Shown: positions 49,116 to 58,249, counted from the stretch's first letter. The stretch is DNA of 64,000 bases from Holophagales bacterium (GCA_009845425.1 VXZQ01000017.1:399463-463462), one strand, 5' to 3'. Translations and numbers: made by a program. The notes: generated by a model not told the origin, from the letters alone.

Positions 49116-50196
49116 TCGCGCGCTCGAGCTCGTCCTCGACCACCTCGGCCAACTGTTCGTAGGCGACCGCACCGGCAAGCGGCCGGCCGTTGACGAACAG
49201 CGCCGGCGTCCCGTTCACTCCGACCTCGATCCCCGCGCGCCGGTCGGCGTCCACCCGCTCGGCGATGTCATCCTGCTCCAGGCAGGCGGTGAACGCCTCG
49301 GCGTCGAGGCCGGCCCGCTCCGCCTTGTCCTTCAGGTCGTCCAGGGTCAGGGTGTCCTGCTCGTCGAACATCAGGTCGTGCAGCTCCCAGAAGCCGCCGA
49401 GGTCCTGGGCGCAGACACCCGCCTCGGCGGCGGCCTGGGCGTTCGGATGGATCGCGTGCAGCGGGAAGTGGCGGAACACGAGCCGCACCTGCTCCGGGTA
49501 CTCCTCCAGGACCCGCTCCAGCGTCGGCAGGACGCTCTTGCAGTAGGGGCACTCGAAGTCCGACCACTCGACGATCGTGACCGGCGCCGCCGCCGCGCCC
49601 CGCACCGGCCCTTCGGCCGGATCGACCTCCAGACGGTAGGGCTCGAGCAGGTACTCGATCTCGTGGCCGTCCTCGAGCACATCGACGAAGCGCTGCTGCG
49701 CCAGGTAGGTTCGCACCTGGGGTTCGAGCTCTTCCCGCCCGCCCCGGATACGCCCTTCGTTCTCCACGAAGAAGGCATCGACGTCCTCGTCCGTCACGCC
49801 GGCTTCGAGCCGCTCCATCTCTCCCGACCGCCAGTCCGCGACCTCGAGACCCGCGCTTTCCGCGCTGGCCTCGATCAGCCGGTCGCGCACGATCCCTTCA
49901 AGGGTCCGCTCGAGCAGTCCATGACGCTCCGAGGCGACCTGCAGCTCGCACTGAATGCGCTGCTGCTCCAGTTGATCGAGCTGCGCGGCGGCGCGTTCGA
50001 GCGCCTCGTCGTAGCCGATGTCCACGCCGTCGAGGCGCGCCGCGACCTGCTCCTCGCCCGGTTCGTCCTCCTGCGCCGCCGCCCCGGATTCCGGCCGCAG
50101 AACCAGGAAACCGATGACCGCCAGCAGGACCGCATAGAGGGCCAGATGGAGAGCCCAGGTCGGCCGGTTCCTGTGCTCGGAAGTGTCTGTGGTCAA
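49108..50196 (-). CDS. SurA-like/DsbA-like fusion protein
   Basis: The 362-aa protein has an N-terminal membrane anchor (about 13-33), a helical region (45-185) resembling the SurA/parvulin N-terminal chaperone domain (GVTDEDVDAFFVENEGRI), and a C-terminal thioredoxin domain with Cys216-Pro-Tyr-Cys219 and the cis-Pro NGTPALFVNG. It is likely a periplasmic disulfide-handling factor with a built-in substrate-binding arm. The 3' end overlaps the deiodinase-like gene by eight bases. Confidence 0.8.
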   Translation of the reverse strand: MTTDTSEHRNRPTWALHLALYAVLLAVIGFLVLRPESGAAAQEDEPGEEQVAARLDGVDIGYDEALERAAAQLDQLEQQRIQCELQVASERHGLLERTLEGIVRDRLIEASAESAGLEVADWRSGEMERLEAGVTDEDVDAFFVENEGRIRGGREELEPQVRTYLAQQRFVDVLEDGHEIEYLLEPYRLEVDPAEGPVRGAAAAPVTIVEWSDFECPYCKSVLPTLERVLEEYPEQVRLVFRHFPLHAIHPNAQAAAEAGVCAQDLGGFWELHDLMFDEQDTLTLDDLKDKAERAGLDAEAFTACLEQDDIAERVDADRRAGIEVGVNGTPALFVNGRPLAGAVAYEQLAEVVEDELERASG

Positions 50197-50240
50197 GGTC
50201 CCCTCCTCTTTCGCGAGACTCTACCGGAGGGGTGGGAAAC

Positions 50241-50315
50241 TGTCGGTGCGTGTCGGTGCGTGTCGGTGCGCCGGCCTTCTGGCCGGCACAAGCGCGAGCC
50301 GCGAAGCGGCGAGCC
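50241..50315 (+). repeat. Palindromic repeat element with tandem TGTCGGTGCG
   Basis: Three perfect head-to-tail copies of TGTCGGTGCG (50241-50270) lead into a GCCGGCC-TTCT-GGCCGGC hairpin and then a GCCGC-GAA-GCGGC hairpin. It is the same design as the element at 25.3 kb. It lies in the gap between the 3' end of holB and the start of the SurA/DsbA-like gene. The tripled motif shows that the 10-mer itself is a unit that can expand. Confidence 0.8.
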
Positions 50316-50330
50316 AGTGCAAGCCGACCG

Positions 50331-51293
50331 TCAAGGCGGTCCCATCAACACGTTGACCGAACTCTCGAACCCGGTCTCCGGCCGATCTCGTCGCAACCGG
50401 CGGGCCGCCAGACCCTCGATGATGCGGCGCGGCTGAATGTACCGCTCCCGCAGCCGGTGGGCGTCCAGCAAATCGGCGGCCAGCGCCAGCGCTGCTGCTC
50501 GGTCGCTCCGGTCGTCTAGCGCAACGGCCGCCTCGGTCACGGCGGTCGCGATTCGCGTCCAGCCCTGCCGGTCGCGAACGTCGTCAAGTCCCTTCTCTCC
50601 GATGTCGATCAGGAGCTCGGTCAGACCGGAGATCCACAGGGCGAACCCACCATCGTCGGGCAAACGCCGCCAATGAGCCACCAGCTTCGCAATCCGTTCA
50701 CTGTCCGTCACGACGCGCTTGCCACCGAGATAGACCGTCTGCGACCGGCTCCGCAACGTCGGCAGCAGTTCCTGGGCCGAATGGGTCAGCAGGAGGAAGT
50801 GCCTGGGCGTACTGCCGACCGGTTCCTCCAGGGTCTTGAGGAGGACGTTCGCGCCGAAGGGGTTGAGGGTCTCCGCCTCGCCGATGACGTACACCTGTCC
50901 TCGAGCCTCGAAAGGCGACATCTGGGCCGAGCGCACGACGGGCCTCACCATGTCGACTCCGATATCGCGCGCCCCGGGTGGGCGTTCCAGCAGCATGAAG
51001 TCCGGATGAGACTGCCGAACACCCACGTCACCCTGGTTCCCGGCCGTGCGGCGCCTCTTCTCCGACTTCTCCTTGGCCCGGGCCTCGCTGGCATACCGCT
51101 CCGGATCGACCCGCTGGCAGTGCCGGCATTCGCCGCATGGTCGCTCCGCCCGCGCGCGCTCGCAAAGCAACGCGCGGCCAATCTCAAACGCGTAGTCGCG
51201 CCTTTCGGCCGGCGTCCCGCCGGAGACGATCACCGAGGTGTAGAGACGGCCGGCCGCGGCCAGCGGCATCAACCGGTCCGCGGTCCGGTTCAT
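50331..51293 (-). CDS. holB: DNA polymerase III delta' subunit
   Basis: HolB is part of the clamp loader. The zinc-binding CGECRHCQ, SHPDF, and the LKTLEEPVGSTPRHFLLLTHS strand match the AAA+ delta' family. There is no Walker A motif (the expected loop reads VSGGTPAERRDYA), consistent with the ATPase-inactive delta' role. A Lys/Glu/Arg-rich insert lies near residue 75. It shares an ATGA overlap with tmk, a common tmk-holB pair. Confidence 0.88.
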   Translation of the reverse strand: MNRTADRLMPLAAAGRLYTSVIVSGGTPAERRDYAFEIGRALLCERARAERPCGECRHCQRVDPERYASEARAKEKSEKRRRTAGNQGDVGVRQSHPDFMLLERPPGARDIGVDMVRPVVRSAQMSPFEARGQVYVIGEAETLNPFGANVLLKTLEEPVGSTPRHFLLLTHSAQELLPTLRSRSQTVYLGGKRVVTDSERIAKLVAHWRRLPDDGGFALWISGLTELLIDIGEKGLDDVRDRQGWTRIATAVTEAAVALDDRSDRAAALALAADLLDAHRLRERYIQPRRIIEGLAARRLRRDRPETGFESSVNVLMGPP

Positions 51294-51931
51294 GCGCCGG
51301 CCGCCTGGCTTAGCGGCCGCAGCAAGTCGCTGAGTTCGGCCTCGACCGCCCGCGCCACGTCGTCGATGGACGCCGTCGCGGCGATCACGCGGAAGCGCTC
51401 CGGCTCGGCGGCGATCCGCCGCCCGTACGCCTCGTGGACCCGGCGGTAGAAGGCCAGACTCTCCCGGTCGATGCGGTCGGCGGCCCCTTCGCGCCGCCGT
51501 CGCTGCGCCTCCTCCGGGGACAGCTCGAAGAACAGGGTGCGATCAGGCGCCCGGCAGCCCGTGGCCAGCCGGTCGGCCTCAGCGATGACCCCCTGCGGAA
51601 CTCCGCGGCCGCCGCCCTGGTAGGCGTACGTCGAGTCAGTGAAGCGGTCGCACAGGACGACGGCGCCGGCCGCGACCGCCGGCTCGATCACCTCGATCAG
51701 GTGCTGCCGCCGGCTTGCGAACACCAGCATCAGCTCCACGACGCCGTCGACCTGGGCCGCTTCCCGCCGCAGAAACAGCTCCCGCAGGAGATCGGCGAAG
51801 GGCGTGCCGCCGGGCTCGCGGGTGACCACGTGAGCGACGCCGCGGCGTTCGAGATCCGCCGCCACCCGCTTGAGTTGGGTCGATTTGCCGCTGCCGTCGA
51901 GACCCTCGAAGGTGATGAACAGGCCGGACAT
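51290..51931 (-). CDS. tmk: Thymidylate kinase
   Basis: Tmk phosphorylates dTMP. The P-loop FEGLDGSGKST (8-18), the REPGGTP segment and the DRF/TDSTYAYQGGGRG region are intact in 213 aa; the RRRREGAADRI lid follows. It begins six bases after the flavoenzyme stop and overlaps holB. Confidence 0.96.
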   Translation of the reverse strand: MSGLFITFEGLDGSGKSTQLKRVAADLERRGVAHVVTREPGGTPFADLLRELFLRREAAQVDGVVELMLVFASRRQHLIEVIEPAVAAGAVVLCDRFTDSTYAYQGGGRGVPQGVIAEADRLATGCRAPDRTLFFELSPEEAQRRRREGAADRIDRESLAFYRRVHEAYGRRIAAEPERFRVIAATASIDDVARAVEAELSDLLRPLSQAAGA

Positions 51932-51937
51932 TCGGGG

Positions 51938-53491
51938 TCATGCTAGCGCCGCGCTGAGGTGATCCGGACTCCGCAGCCGCGGCCAACGCCGTCGCAACTC
52001 CGCCGCATCGAGCCCAAGGCCCGCGGCGACCTGGACCGCCCGCCGTTCCATGTCCTCCAGGTCGACCGGGTACGCGTTGCGTCGACGCGGGTCCAGGAGC
52101 CCGATCAGGTTCCAGCGCTCGATCGCCGGTCCCACCCACTCGGCCAGCGACCCGCTCACGCCTGCGGACACGCACCGCTCGTCGAGTTCCTCGAACAGCC
52201 TGCGGCGGCCGTCTTCCGCGCCGAGGAACCCTTGCCAGCACCAACCGTCGCTCGGCGAGTCGAGGAGGCGCTGTCGCAGCTCGTCGAATGAGGCGGCCGC
52301 GAAGTAGACCATTGCCGGGGCGGCGAACCGCTCCATGTCGGGCATCGATCGATAGGCCGCGACGAGCAGCCGGTCGATGTGGTCCGCCTCGGCGGCCAGG
52401 AGACGCCCGTAGCGCGCCAGGAGGCCATCCGCGGGTAGCCCCTTCCGGCAGAGGTCGGCCACCCGCTCCACCGCGAGCAGGCTCCAGGCGATGCCGGTCG
52501 AGAACATCGGGTCGGCGAAGGCGTAGCTGTGCGGCAGGAGCAGCCAGCCGTGGCCGGCGGCGCGGTCGCGGCGGTAGGCGACACCCGACCGCGAAGCCAT
52601 CGGCCGCAGCGGCTCGCTGTCCGCGAACTGGCGCGCCAGCGACGGGTACCGGCCCAGTAACGAAGCGAACACGGTCTCAGCGGCGCCCCCATGGTCCTCA
52701 GCCAGCAGGAAGCCAGCGCTCATCGATCCATCGTCGAACCGGAGCTGGTACATCCAGCCCTCCTCAAGCAGGTGGTGCGAGGCGCTCCAGCGCTCGGGAA
52801 ACGGCGAGTCCGGCCAGCCCTCGGCACGCTCGAAGGGCTCGACGCCGGCGAAGTGCGAGTAGACCAGGTTCGTCCGCAACCGCGGCGACGCCTCCCCCGC
52901 GCCCAGGCTGGCCGCCAGCGGCGAGCCGCCCGTCGCGTCGACCAGCAGGTCGGCCTCGACGATCCGGTCGCCCGCCCTGAGCCGGACCTGATCGCCGTCC
53001 GCGTCACCGGGAACCGAGATCACTTCGACCGCGGTCTCTTCCCGGCAGTCCACGCCCTCGGCCCGGGCGCGCTCGAACAGAAAGCAATCGACGTCCGCGC
53101 GCAGCCACTGGTTGTCCGCCGCGTCGTCGTCGGGCGAGGCGGCTACGACCAGCCGCCGACTGCTCGACGGCCCGGGCGAAAAGACCTCGCCCGGCTCGTG
53201 CTCGTAGAAGCAGAAGCCCCGCTTGAGTCCCCGGCCCACCTCCGGCAGCCGGCGGCGCCAGCGGCCGTGGGCGGCAAGGTCCCAAAGGTCGTCGAAGCCG
53301 TAGCGCGCCGCCAGCCGCTCGAGGGCGAGGTTGGCGAGCGGAGTCGACGATTCGCCGAGCGCGAACCGCGGGTGGCGGCCCCGCTCCAGCAGGAGCACGT
53401 CCCGGCCTTCGGCAAGAAGCGCCCGCGCGAGGATCGAGCCGGCGAAGCCGCCGCCCGCGATCACTATCTCGCGTCGCTCAGCCGCAATCAC
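51938..53491 (-). CDS. Flavin-dependent halogenase-like oxidoreductase
   Basis: This FAD enzyme belongs to the flavin-dependent halogenase/hydroxylase superfamily. The dinucleotide fold GGGFAGS is at 13-19, GESSTP at 46-51 (the halogenase GE[S/A]T position), and DPMFSTGI, matching the halogenase DP-x-F-S-x-G block, lies near 335. The WxWxIP motif that marks true tryptophan halogenases is missing. It may therefore be a hydroxylase or reductase. GTG at 53491 overlaps the radical-SAM stop; it is the last gene of the cassette. Confidence 0.75.
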   Translation of the reverse strand: MIAAERREIVIAGGGFAGSILARALLAEGRDVLLLERGRHPRFALGESSTPLANLALERLAARYGFDDLWDLAAHGRWRRRLPEVGRGLKRGFCFYEHEPGEVFSPGPSSSRRLVVAASPDDDAADNQWLRADVDCFLFERARAEGVDCREETAVEVISVPGDADGDQVRLRAGDRIVEADLLVDATGGSPLAASLGAGEASPRLRTNLVYSHFAGVEPFERAEGWPDSPFPERWSASHHLLEEGWMYQLRFDDGSMSAGFLLAEDHGGAAETVFASLLGRYPSLARQFADSEPLRPMASRSGVAYRRDRAAGHGWLLLPHSYAFADPMFSTGIAWSLLAVERVADLCRKGLPADGLLARYGRLLAAEADHIDRLLVAAYRSMPDMERFAAPAMVYFAAASFDELRQRLLDSPSDGWCWQGFLGAEDGRRRLFEELDERCVSAGVSGSLAEWVGPAIERWNLIGLLDPRRRNAYPVDLEDMERRAVQVAAGLGLDAAELRRRWPRLRSPDHLSAALA

Positions 53492-54440
53492 CGCACACCG
53501 TCCGCCGCGGCACACCGGTTCGATTCATCTTCCGGATCGCCGCGACCCGGACATCCCGGCACGACTCGCAACCCGACGCGACCTGATGGAGATCCCACGG
53601 ATCGACCTGCACCGCCACGGAACCCTCGGCGGCATGCAGGCCCCCCGCCAGGGACTCCTCCAACAGCACCAGATCCGGAGGTGCGAACTCTCCGACCTCC
53701 CGCAGCCGCTCCAGCTCCCCGTTGCCGCCCCGCACCGGAATCAGGGCCACCGACCGGGCCCCCGCGCGCGCCGCGTGACGCACGCCCTCCGAGACCCACT
53801 TCGCCTGCTCCGCCGCCTGGACGAAGGGTACGCCGACCAGTACGAACACCCGCAGATCCACGCCGTCCACGCTCAGTCGCTCCGCGGCCCGGTCGAACTG
53901 ATCCAGAGTCAACTGCTTGCCCAGACGGGACAGCGCCTCCGGGTGCGCCGTCTCCAGGCCCATCGCCACCTCCAGCCGACCCGGCAAGCGGTCAGCGAAG
54001 CGACGCACCCGTTCGTCGACCAGCCGCGGATGGCATTCGACCACCACCCGCCGAAATCCGCCGGCCAGGCGGGCGATCGGTTCCAGGTCCGCCTCCGGCA
54101 CCGCGTGCCGGTCGAAGAAGTTGCTCGCGTTGTACAGCTTGAGCTGGTCGCAGCGATCGAGTCCGGCTTCCCGAAGCAGGCCGGGAAGCTGCTCCAGCGC
54201 CGCCGACAACTGCGCCGGCAACGCCCCGGCAGGCGTCGGCCCGTCGATCGTGTAACGCCAGAGGTCGCAGAAGACGCAGGTGAAGGGGCATTCCGCGCCC
54301 GTCAGGAAGACAGTCGCCGAGGGCGTGGACTCACCCCCGGGGCCGCGCTCCAGCTCGACCGTCACTCCCTGGGGCCGCCACGGGTCGTGGACCGGTTTGG
54401 GCGGACGGAGCGCCCGAACCGCGACGTCCCAAGTCGGCAT
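53478..54440 (-). CDS. Radical SAM enzyme with C-terminal cysteine cluster
   Basis: The canonical Cys51-x3-Cys55-x2-Cys58 binds a [4Fe-4S] cluster for SAM cleavage. Further along, GLETAHPEAL is a typical beta-strand segment of Elp3/MiaB-type radical SAM barrels. Four C-terminal cysteines (291, 294, 316, 319) are spaced as two CxxC pairs and could bind an auxiliary cluster. The 320-aa length gives no specific family. It sits four bases after the asparagine-synthetase-like gene, so both are surely co-transcribed. Confidence 0.8.
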   Translation of the reverse strand: MPTWDVAVRALRPPKPVHDPWRPQGVTVELERGPGGESTPSATVFLTGAECPFTCVFCDLWRYTIDGPTPAGALPAQLSAALEQLPGLLREAGLDRCDQLKLYNASNFFDRHAVPEADLEPIARLAGGFRRVVVECHPRLVDERVRRFADRLPGRLEVAMGLETAHPEALSRLGKQLTLDQFDRAAERLSVDGVDLRVFVLVGVPFVQAAEQAKWVSEGVRHAARAGARSVALIPVRGGNGELERLREVGEFAPPDLVLLEESLAGGLHAAEGSVAVQVDPWDLHQVASGCESCRDVRVAAIRKMNRTGVPRRTVCGDCG

Positions 54441-54444
54441 CCCC

Positions 54445-55773
54445 TCAGGCGTAGAGCGACTGGAAGTGCCGGCGGTACTGCTCCGGCGGCCGCTCGAAGG
54501 CGGCCGCGAACACGTCCTCCGAGGCCGCCCCCTCCTGGAAGCGGCGCTTCGGGAAGACCGGGAAGTCGACGCCGAGCACCCGCTTCATGCCGCGGCGCAC
54601 GACCTCGCCCTTCAGCTCGTACAGCGCCTCGTGGGAGCCGCCGACCAGGGTCGCGAAGGGAATCGCTTCGGCCACCGCGATGACCGCCGGCCGGGTAAAC
54701 GGACTGAAGCCCTGGAAGCCGAGCAGACGCGCCGGGGCGTGGGTGCGGACCGTGGCCCGGCCAAGGCCGCCCGAGTAGGTCTGGGAGTGCTTGATCGCGT
54801 CGACGCCCCAGCCCTCCTGGTAGAGCATCGAGTTGTTGACCACGCTGGTGATCGTCAGCTCGTGGTTCTCCTCCAGCGGGTAGTCCTTCAGGTTCTCGTC
54901 GCCGCCGTCGCCATCGACCAGCAACCGCCAGTCGGGGTAGCGGGCCCGAATCCCCCGCAGCAGCGCGAGGCCGACCGCGGCGCACTCGACGTCGAGCGGC
55001 TTGTAGTCCTCGATCACCTCGACCGCCCCCAGGGGATCGACGGCCGCGGCGTCGGCCTCGATCTCCTCGCCCAGCATCTCGAGGTCCATGCGACGCAGAA
55101 ACTCCCGCGCCTGCGTCGCATCACCGGCGCCGGCGCCGACCCGAAGGGTGAACGCCTTGAGTCGCGCGGCGCTCTGGCCAGACTCGAGCAGCGCGCGGTT
55201 CAGCGCCACCAGCACCGCCCCGCTGTCGATCCCGCCCGAGAAGCACACCCCGATCGGCTCCCGGGCGCGGCCGGCCGGCAGCGCGGCGAGCCAGCCGCGG
55301 AGCTCGAACATCAGCGCCCCTACGTAGCGCTCCCCGATCAGGTCGGGATCGGGCGGCAGCGTGCCCCGGGGCGGGTCGAAGAAGCGCTCGTGGGTCGGGT
55401 TCGGGTCCGGGCAGCCGACCAGGCGCAGCGTCGTCGCGTGGTGCGCGGGGACCATCCGCGTGTAGGTCGGATGGAACTGGTCGAGATAGCCCTCGGCGGC
55501 GAGGCAGTCCCTGATCTCGTCAATGCGCTGGGCGACGACCAGCATCGGCCCCGAAGACTCCTTGGCCAGGAAGTAGCGCATCGGCCGGTCCAGGCTGCGG
55601 GCCATCACGACGTCCACGCCGCGACGGGCGGCCAGAGCGAACGAACCGTCGATCCCGAGCACCGCCTCGGGCCCGTCGAGCAGGCGGCCTCGCGCCTCGT
55701 CCGGCGTCAGCGTCCAGAGGCGCTGTTCGCTGTCGTCGATCAGGTTGAGCACACGGGCGATGGGCTTGTCCAC
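54445..55773 (-). CDS. Asparagine synthetase-like amide/bond-forming enzyme
   Basis: The C-terminal ~280 residues form an AsnB-type PP-loop ATPase: SGGIDS at 179-184 and a DGDGGDE acidic loop near 285. The N-terminal ~110 residues look like a degenerate class II amidotransferase domain, but Cys2, the glutaminase nucleophile, is absent. Such glutaminase-less AsnB relatives include beta-lactam synthetase and lasso-peptide cyclases. The start is GTG at 55773 behind a GGAGGAA ribosome-binding site. It heads the three-gene cassette and probably activates a carboxylate for attack by an amine. Confidence 0.8.
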   Translation of the reverse strand: MDKPIARVLNLIDDSEQRLWTLTPDEARGRLLDGPEAVLGIDGSFALAARRGVDVVMARSLDRPMRYFLAKESSGPMLVVAQRIDEIRDCLAAEGYLDQFHPTYTRMVPAHHATTLRLVGCPDPNPTHERFFDPPRGTLPPDPDLIGERYVGALMFELRGWLAALPAGRAREPIGVCFSGGIDSGAVLVALNRALLESGQSAARLKAFTLRVGAGAGDATQAREFLRRMDLEMLGEEIEADAAAVDPLGAVEVIEDYKPLDVECAAVGLALLRGIRARYPDWRLLVDGDGGDENLKDYPLEENHELTITSVVNNSMLYQEGWGVDAIKHSQTYSGGLGRATVRTHAPARLLGFQGFSPFTRPAVIAVAEAIPFATLVGGSHEALYELKGEVVRRGMKRVLGVDFPVFPKRRFQEGAASEDVFAAAFERPPEQYRRHFQSLYA

Positions 55774-55857
55774 GGTCTTTCCTCCAGGCCAACAGCATGT
55801 CCGCGCCGACACGATCCGACCACGATCGGCCGTCACCTGCATGGTACTGTCCCGGCG

Positions 55858-56529
55858 ATGTCCAGGCACAGCGGGAACAGGCTCCGGACGGCCTTCTTCG
55901 TCTTGGTCGGTACAGGTGTCTCGATCGCCCACATCGGCTGCCAGGCTGCGCCGGAGGAAGCCGGCCCAACCCGCATCGACCTCGAAGTGCAGGGGCTCGG
56001 ACTCGTCGACCTGCCGGACGGCTGCACAAGGGTGGAACCCAGCGTCCATGCCCTGGAGCTTGCCTGTGAACTCATCGAGACGACGGAGACTCCGGCGGGT
56101 CCGGTGGGCTCGATCCATCTCGAGCTCGGCGAGCCCACTGAAGGCCACATCGAACTCGCGGACATCTCCGCGATCGACGTCATCAGGGAGGAGCAGCGGC
56201 CGCTGTTCGAGGCGCTGCCCGGAGGCGAGTTCATGGGCGTCGGCGGCGCGCTCTTCTACGGCCCCTTTGGAGCAGCGCGCTACGCACGCGGGAGATTCCA
56301 GGCCGAAGACGGCACCACGCTCCAGCGGATCCGGCTGTTCATGGTGCATCCGATGGAGAACCGGCTCGTCAACCTCGTCTACGACCATCCGCCCGGCGAC
56401 AACGCGGACACGGCGGCGCGGGTCAACAACCACCTCCTCGTTCTCCTGGAACACCTCCGGAGCTGGGAAGACATGCCCGCCGACGGGGACGAGGACGGCG
56501 AAGCGGCCGAGGTTCCCGCGACGTACTGA
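55858..56529 (+). CDS. Predicted lipoprotein of unknown function
   Basis: The 223-aa protein has a signal peptide ending in Ile-Gly-Cys (residue 28), a typical lipobox. The rest has no recognizable domain; it is acidic and soluble. It is divergent from the cassette, with 84 bases between starts. A TACTGT hexamer is seven bases before the ATG. The stop codon lies in a truncated repeat element. Confidence 0.6.
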   Translation: MSRHSGNRLRTAFFVLVGTGVSIAHIGCQAAPEEAGPTRIDLEVQGLGLVDLPDGCTRVEPSVHALELACELIETTETPAGPVGSIHLELGEPTEGHIELADISAIDVIREEQRPLFEALPGGEFMGVGGALFYGPFGAARYARGRFQAEDGTTLQRIRLFMVHPMENRLVNLVYDHPPGDNADTAARVNNHLLVLLEHLRSWEDMPADGDEDGEAAEVPATY

Positions 56530-56546
56530 CGGCCGGCGCACCGACA
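56528..56546 (-). repeat. Truncated palindromic repeat element
   Basis: A half-copy of the family: minus-strand TGTCGGTGCGCCGGCC followed by GTC, ending at the stop codon of the lipoprotein gene. The second stem half is missing. Like all other copies it is placed at a gene's 3' end. Confidence 0.6.
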
Positions 56547-56574
56547 ATCTCGGCTTCCCGGGAGGCCGCTGAGC

Positions 56575-57717
56575 GTGTTTCGCGCGCCCTGGCTCGCCGA
56601 CGAGGACGAGCTGCTCGCACCGGAGCCCGACGGCCCCGAAGCGCCGCGACGCTGGCGGCCGCGCTGGTTGCGCCCCGGCCGCCGCGTCGGACCCAAGACT
56701 CTGGCGGTCTTCAGCCGCCAGTTGGCCGTCCTCCTTGACGCGGGCCTGCCACTGCTTCAGGGCCTGGACATCCTGAGCATCCAGGGCCAGCACGCGGGAC
56801 TCCGCGGCATCCTGCTGGAAGTCCGGTCTGAGGTCGAAGCGGGGGCCGGTCTCGCCGAAGCGATGAAACGCCGGCCGCGGGCCTTCAACGACCTCTACGT
56901 GAACCTGGTCGCCGCCGGCGAGGCCAGCGGCGCTCTACACCCGGTGATGGACCGTCTCGCCACGCACATCGAGAAGGTGGCGAAGCTCCGCAACCAGGTC
57001 CGTTCCGCCCTCACCTATCCGGCCGCCATCCTCGCCGTCGCATCCGCGGTCGTGTTCCTCATCCTGTGGAAGGTGATCCCCGTGTTCCGGCACCTGTTCG
57101 CCGACCTGGGCGGCGACCTTCCGTTCCTGACCCGGCTGGTCGTCGGCGTCAGCGAGTTCATCGGCGCCTACGTGCTCGTTCTGCTCGGCGGCGCCGCCGC
57201 GGCGGTGTTCGCGGCGAGCCGCCTGCTCCGCACCCGTCAGGGCCGCCAGTGGGCCGACCGGCTGGTGCTGCGCCTGCCGCTGGTCGGCAAGCTGTTGCAG
57301 CGGATCGTCGTGGGACGCGCCTGCCGCACCCTCTCCGTCCTGCTGGCCTCGGGCATACCCATCCTCGACGCGCTGAAGACCACCGCCGGCGCGGCCGGGA
57401 ACACGGTCGTCGCCGAGGCCCTCGAAACCGTCCGCGACCAGGTCGAGCAGGGCGGCTCGATCCACGGCGCGCTGCGCGGGACGAACGTCTTTCCGACCAT
57501 GCTGTGCCAGATCGTCTACGTCGGCGAACAGACCGGCAAGCTCAGTCCGATGCTGAACCGGATCGCCGACTTCTACGAGGAGGAGGTCGACACCGACGTC
57601 GACAGCCTGATGAAACTGCTCGAGCCGGCGCTCATCACGATCCTGGGAGTCGTCATCGGCGGCATCGTCATCTCGATGTACCTGCCGATGTACTCGGCGT
57701 TGACGCGGATCGGCTAG
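56575..57717 (+). CDS. Type II secretion / type IV pilus inner-membrane protein (GspF/PilC)
   Basis: This is a GspF/PilC platform protein that anchors pilus assembly. Two T2SSF domains are seen (about 45-165 and 250-370), each followed by transmembrane helices; LAVLLDAGLPLLQGL and VLLASGIPILDALK mark the repeats. At 380 aa it is slightly short because the N-terminal cytoplasmic part is reduced. No pilB, pilT or pilin gene is in the window. It starts with GTG. Confidence 0.87.
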   Translation: MFRAPWLADEDELLAPEPDGPEAPRRWRPRWLRPGRRVGPKTLAVFSRQLAVLLDAGLPLLQGLDILSIQGQHAGLRGILLEVRSEVEAGAGLAEAMKRRPRAFNDLYVNLVAAGEASGALHPVMDRLATHIEKVAKLRNQVRSALTYPAAILAVASAVVFLILWKVIPVFRHLFADLGGDLPFLTRLVVGVSEFIGAYVLVLLGGAAAAVFAASRLLRTRQGRQWADRLVLRLPLVGKLLQRIVVGRACRTLSVLLASGIPILDALKTTAGAAGNTVVAEALETVRDQVEQGGSIHGALRGTNVFPTMLCQIVYVGEQTGKLSPMLNRIADFYEEEVDTDVDSLMKLLEPALITILGVVIGGIVISMYLPMYSALTRIG

Positions 57718-57757
57718 AACCGGCCAACTGCCGGGTGCGCGGGTCACGGGCTGCCGT

Positions 57758-58249
57758 TCACTCCGTAGCCGCGCGGAGGACCTCTTCCGGCGTCAGGCTG
57801 GCCGACGCGAACGGATTGACGACCAGGAGTCCTCCGAACGTCTGGCCGTCCTGCAGATCCTCGGTCAGGAGGACCTCGCACTCGGTCGTCTGCGCAGCCG
57901 CCACGATCAACGCGTCCCACCAGGAGAGTGAGTTGCGCTGTTCGAGGATCCAGGCCTTCTCGATCATCGCCATGTCGATCCCTACTGGCTCCCAGGCACA
58001 CAGAGCCCGCACGATCCGCCGGGCTTGGGTGGCCTCCATACCCGGCTTCAGCTTCCGCGAGAGGGTGGCGTAGAGCTCCTGCAGGACCTGAATGCTCAGC
58101 CGCCCGGTGCGGTTGCGCCAGAGGTAGGCGTACCACTCGTCGGCGCGGGCCTGCTTCGCCGGATCGGACGAATCGTGCCGGTAGACGAGGACGTTCGTGT
58201 CAACGAAGACCGTCACGGTCGTGGAGGGAATCGCGGGAGGGGTACGCAT
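57758..58249 (-). CDS. PIN-domain ribonuclease toxin (VapC-like)
   Basis: The PIN fold has its four acidic residues: VDTNVLVY, the Glu in LQELYATL, WWDALIVAAA and TEDLQDG. Such toxins cut tRNA or rRNA until bound by their antitoxin. The ATG at 58249 gives a 163-aa protein with a short extra N-terminus; GTG at 58216 would give the usual VapC start. It overlaps the antitoxin gene by about 50 bases, so both are translated from one mRNA. Confidence 0.85.
   Translation of the reverse strand: MRTPPAIPSTTVTVFVDTNVLVYRHDSSDPAKQARADEWYAYLWRNRTGRLSIQVLQELYATLSRKLKPGMEATQARRIVRALCAWEPVGIDMAMIEKAWILEQRNSLSWWDALIVAAAQTTECEVLLTEDLQDGQTFGGLLVVNPFASASLTPEEVLRAATE

Noticed and set aside
50331..51293. holB as an inactive or damaged ATPase
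   Set aside because: Loss of Walker A is normal in delta' subunits, and the rest of the protein is intact.
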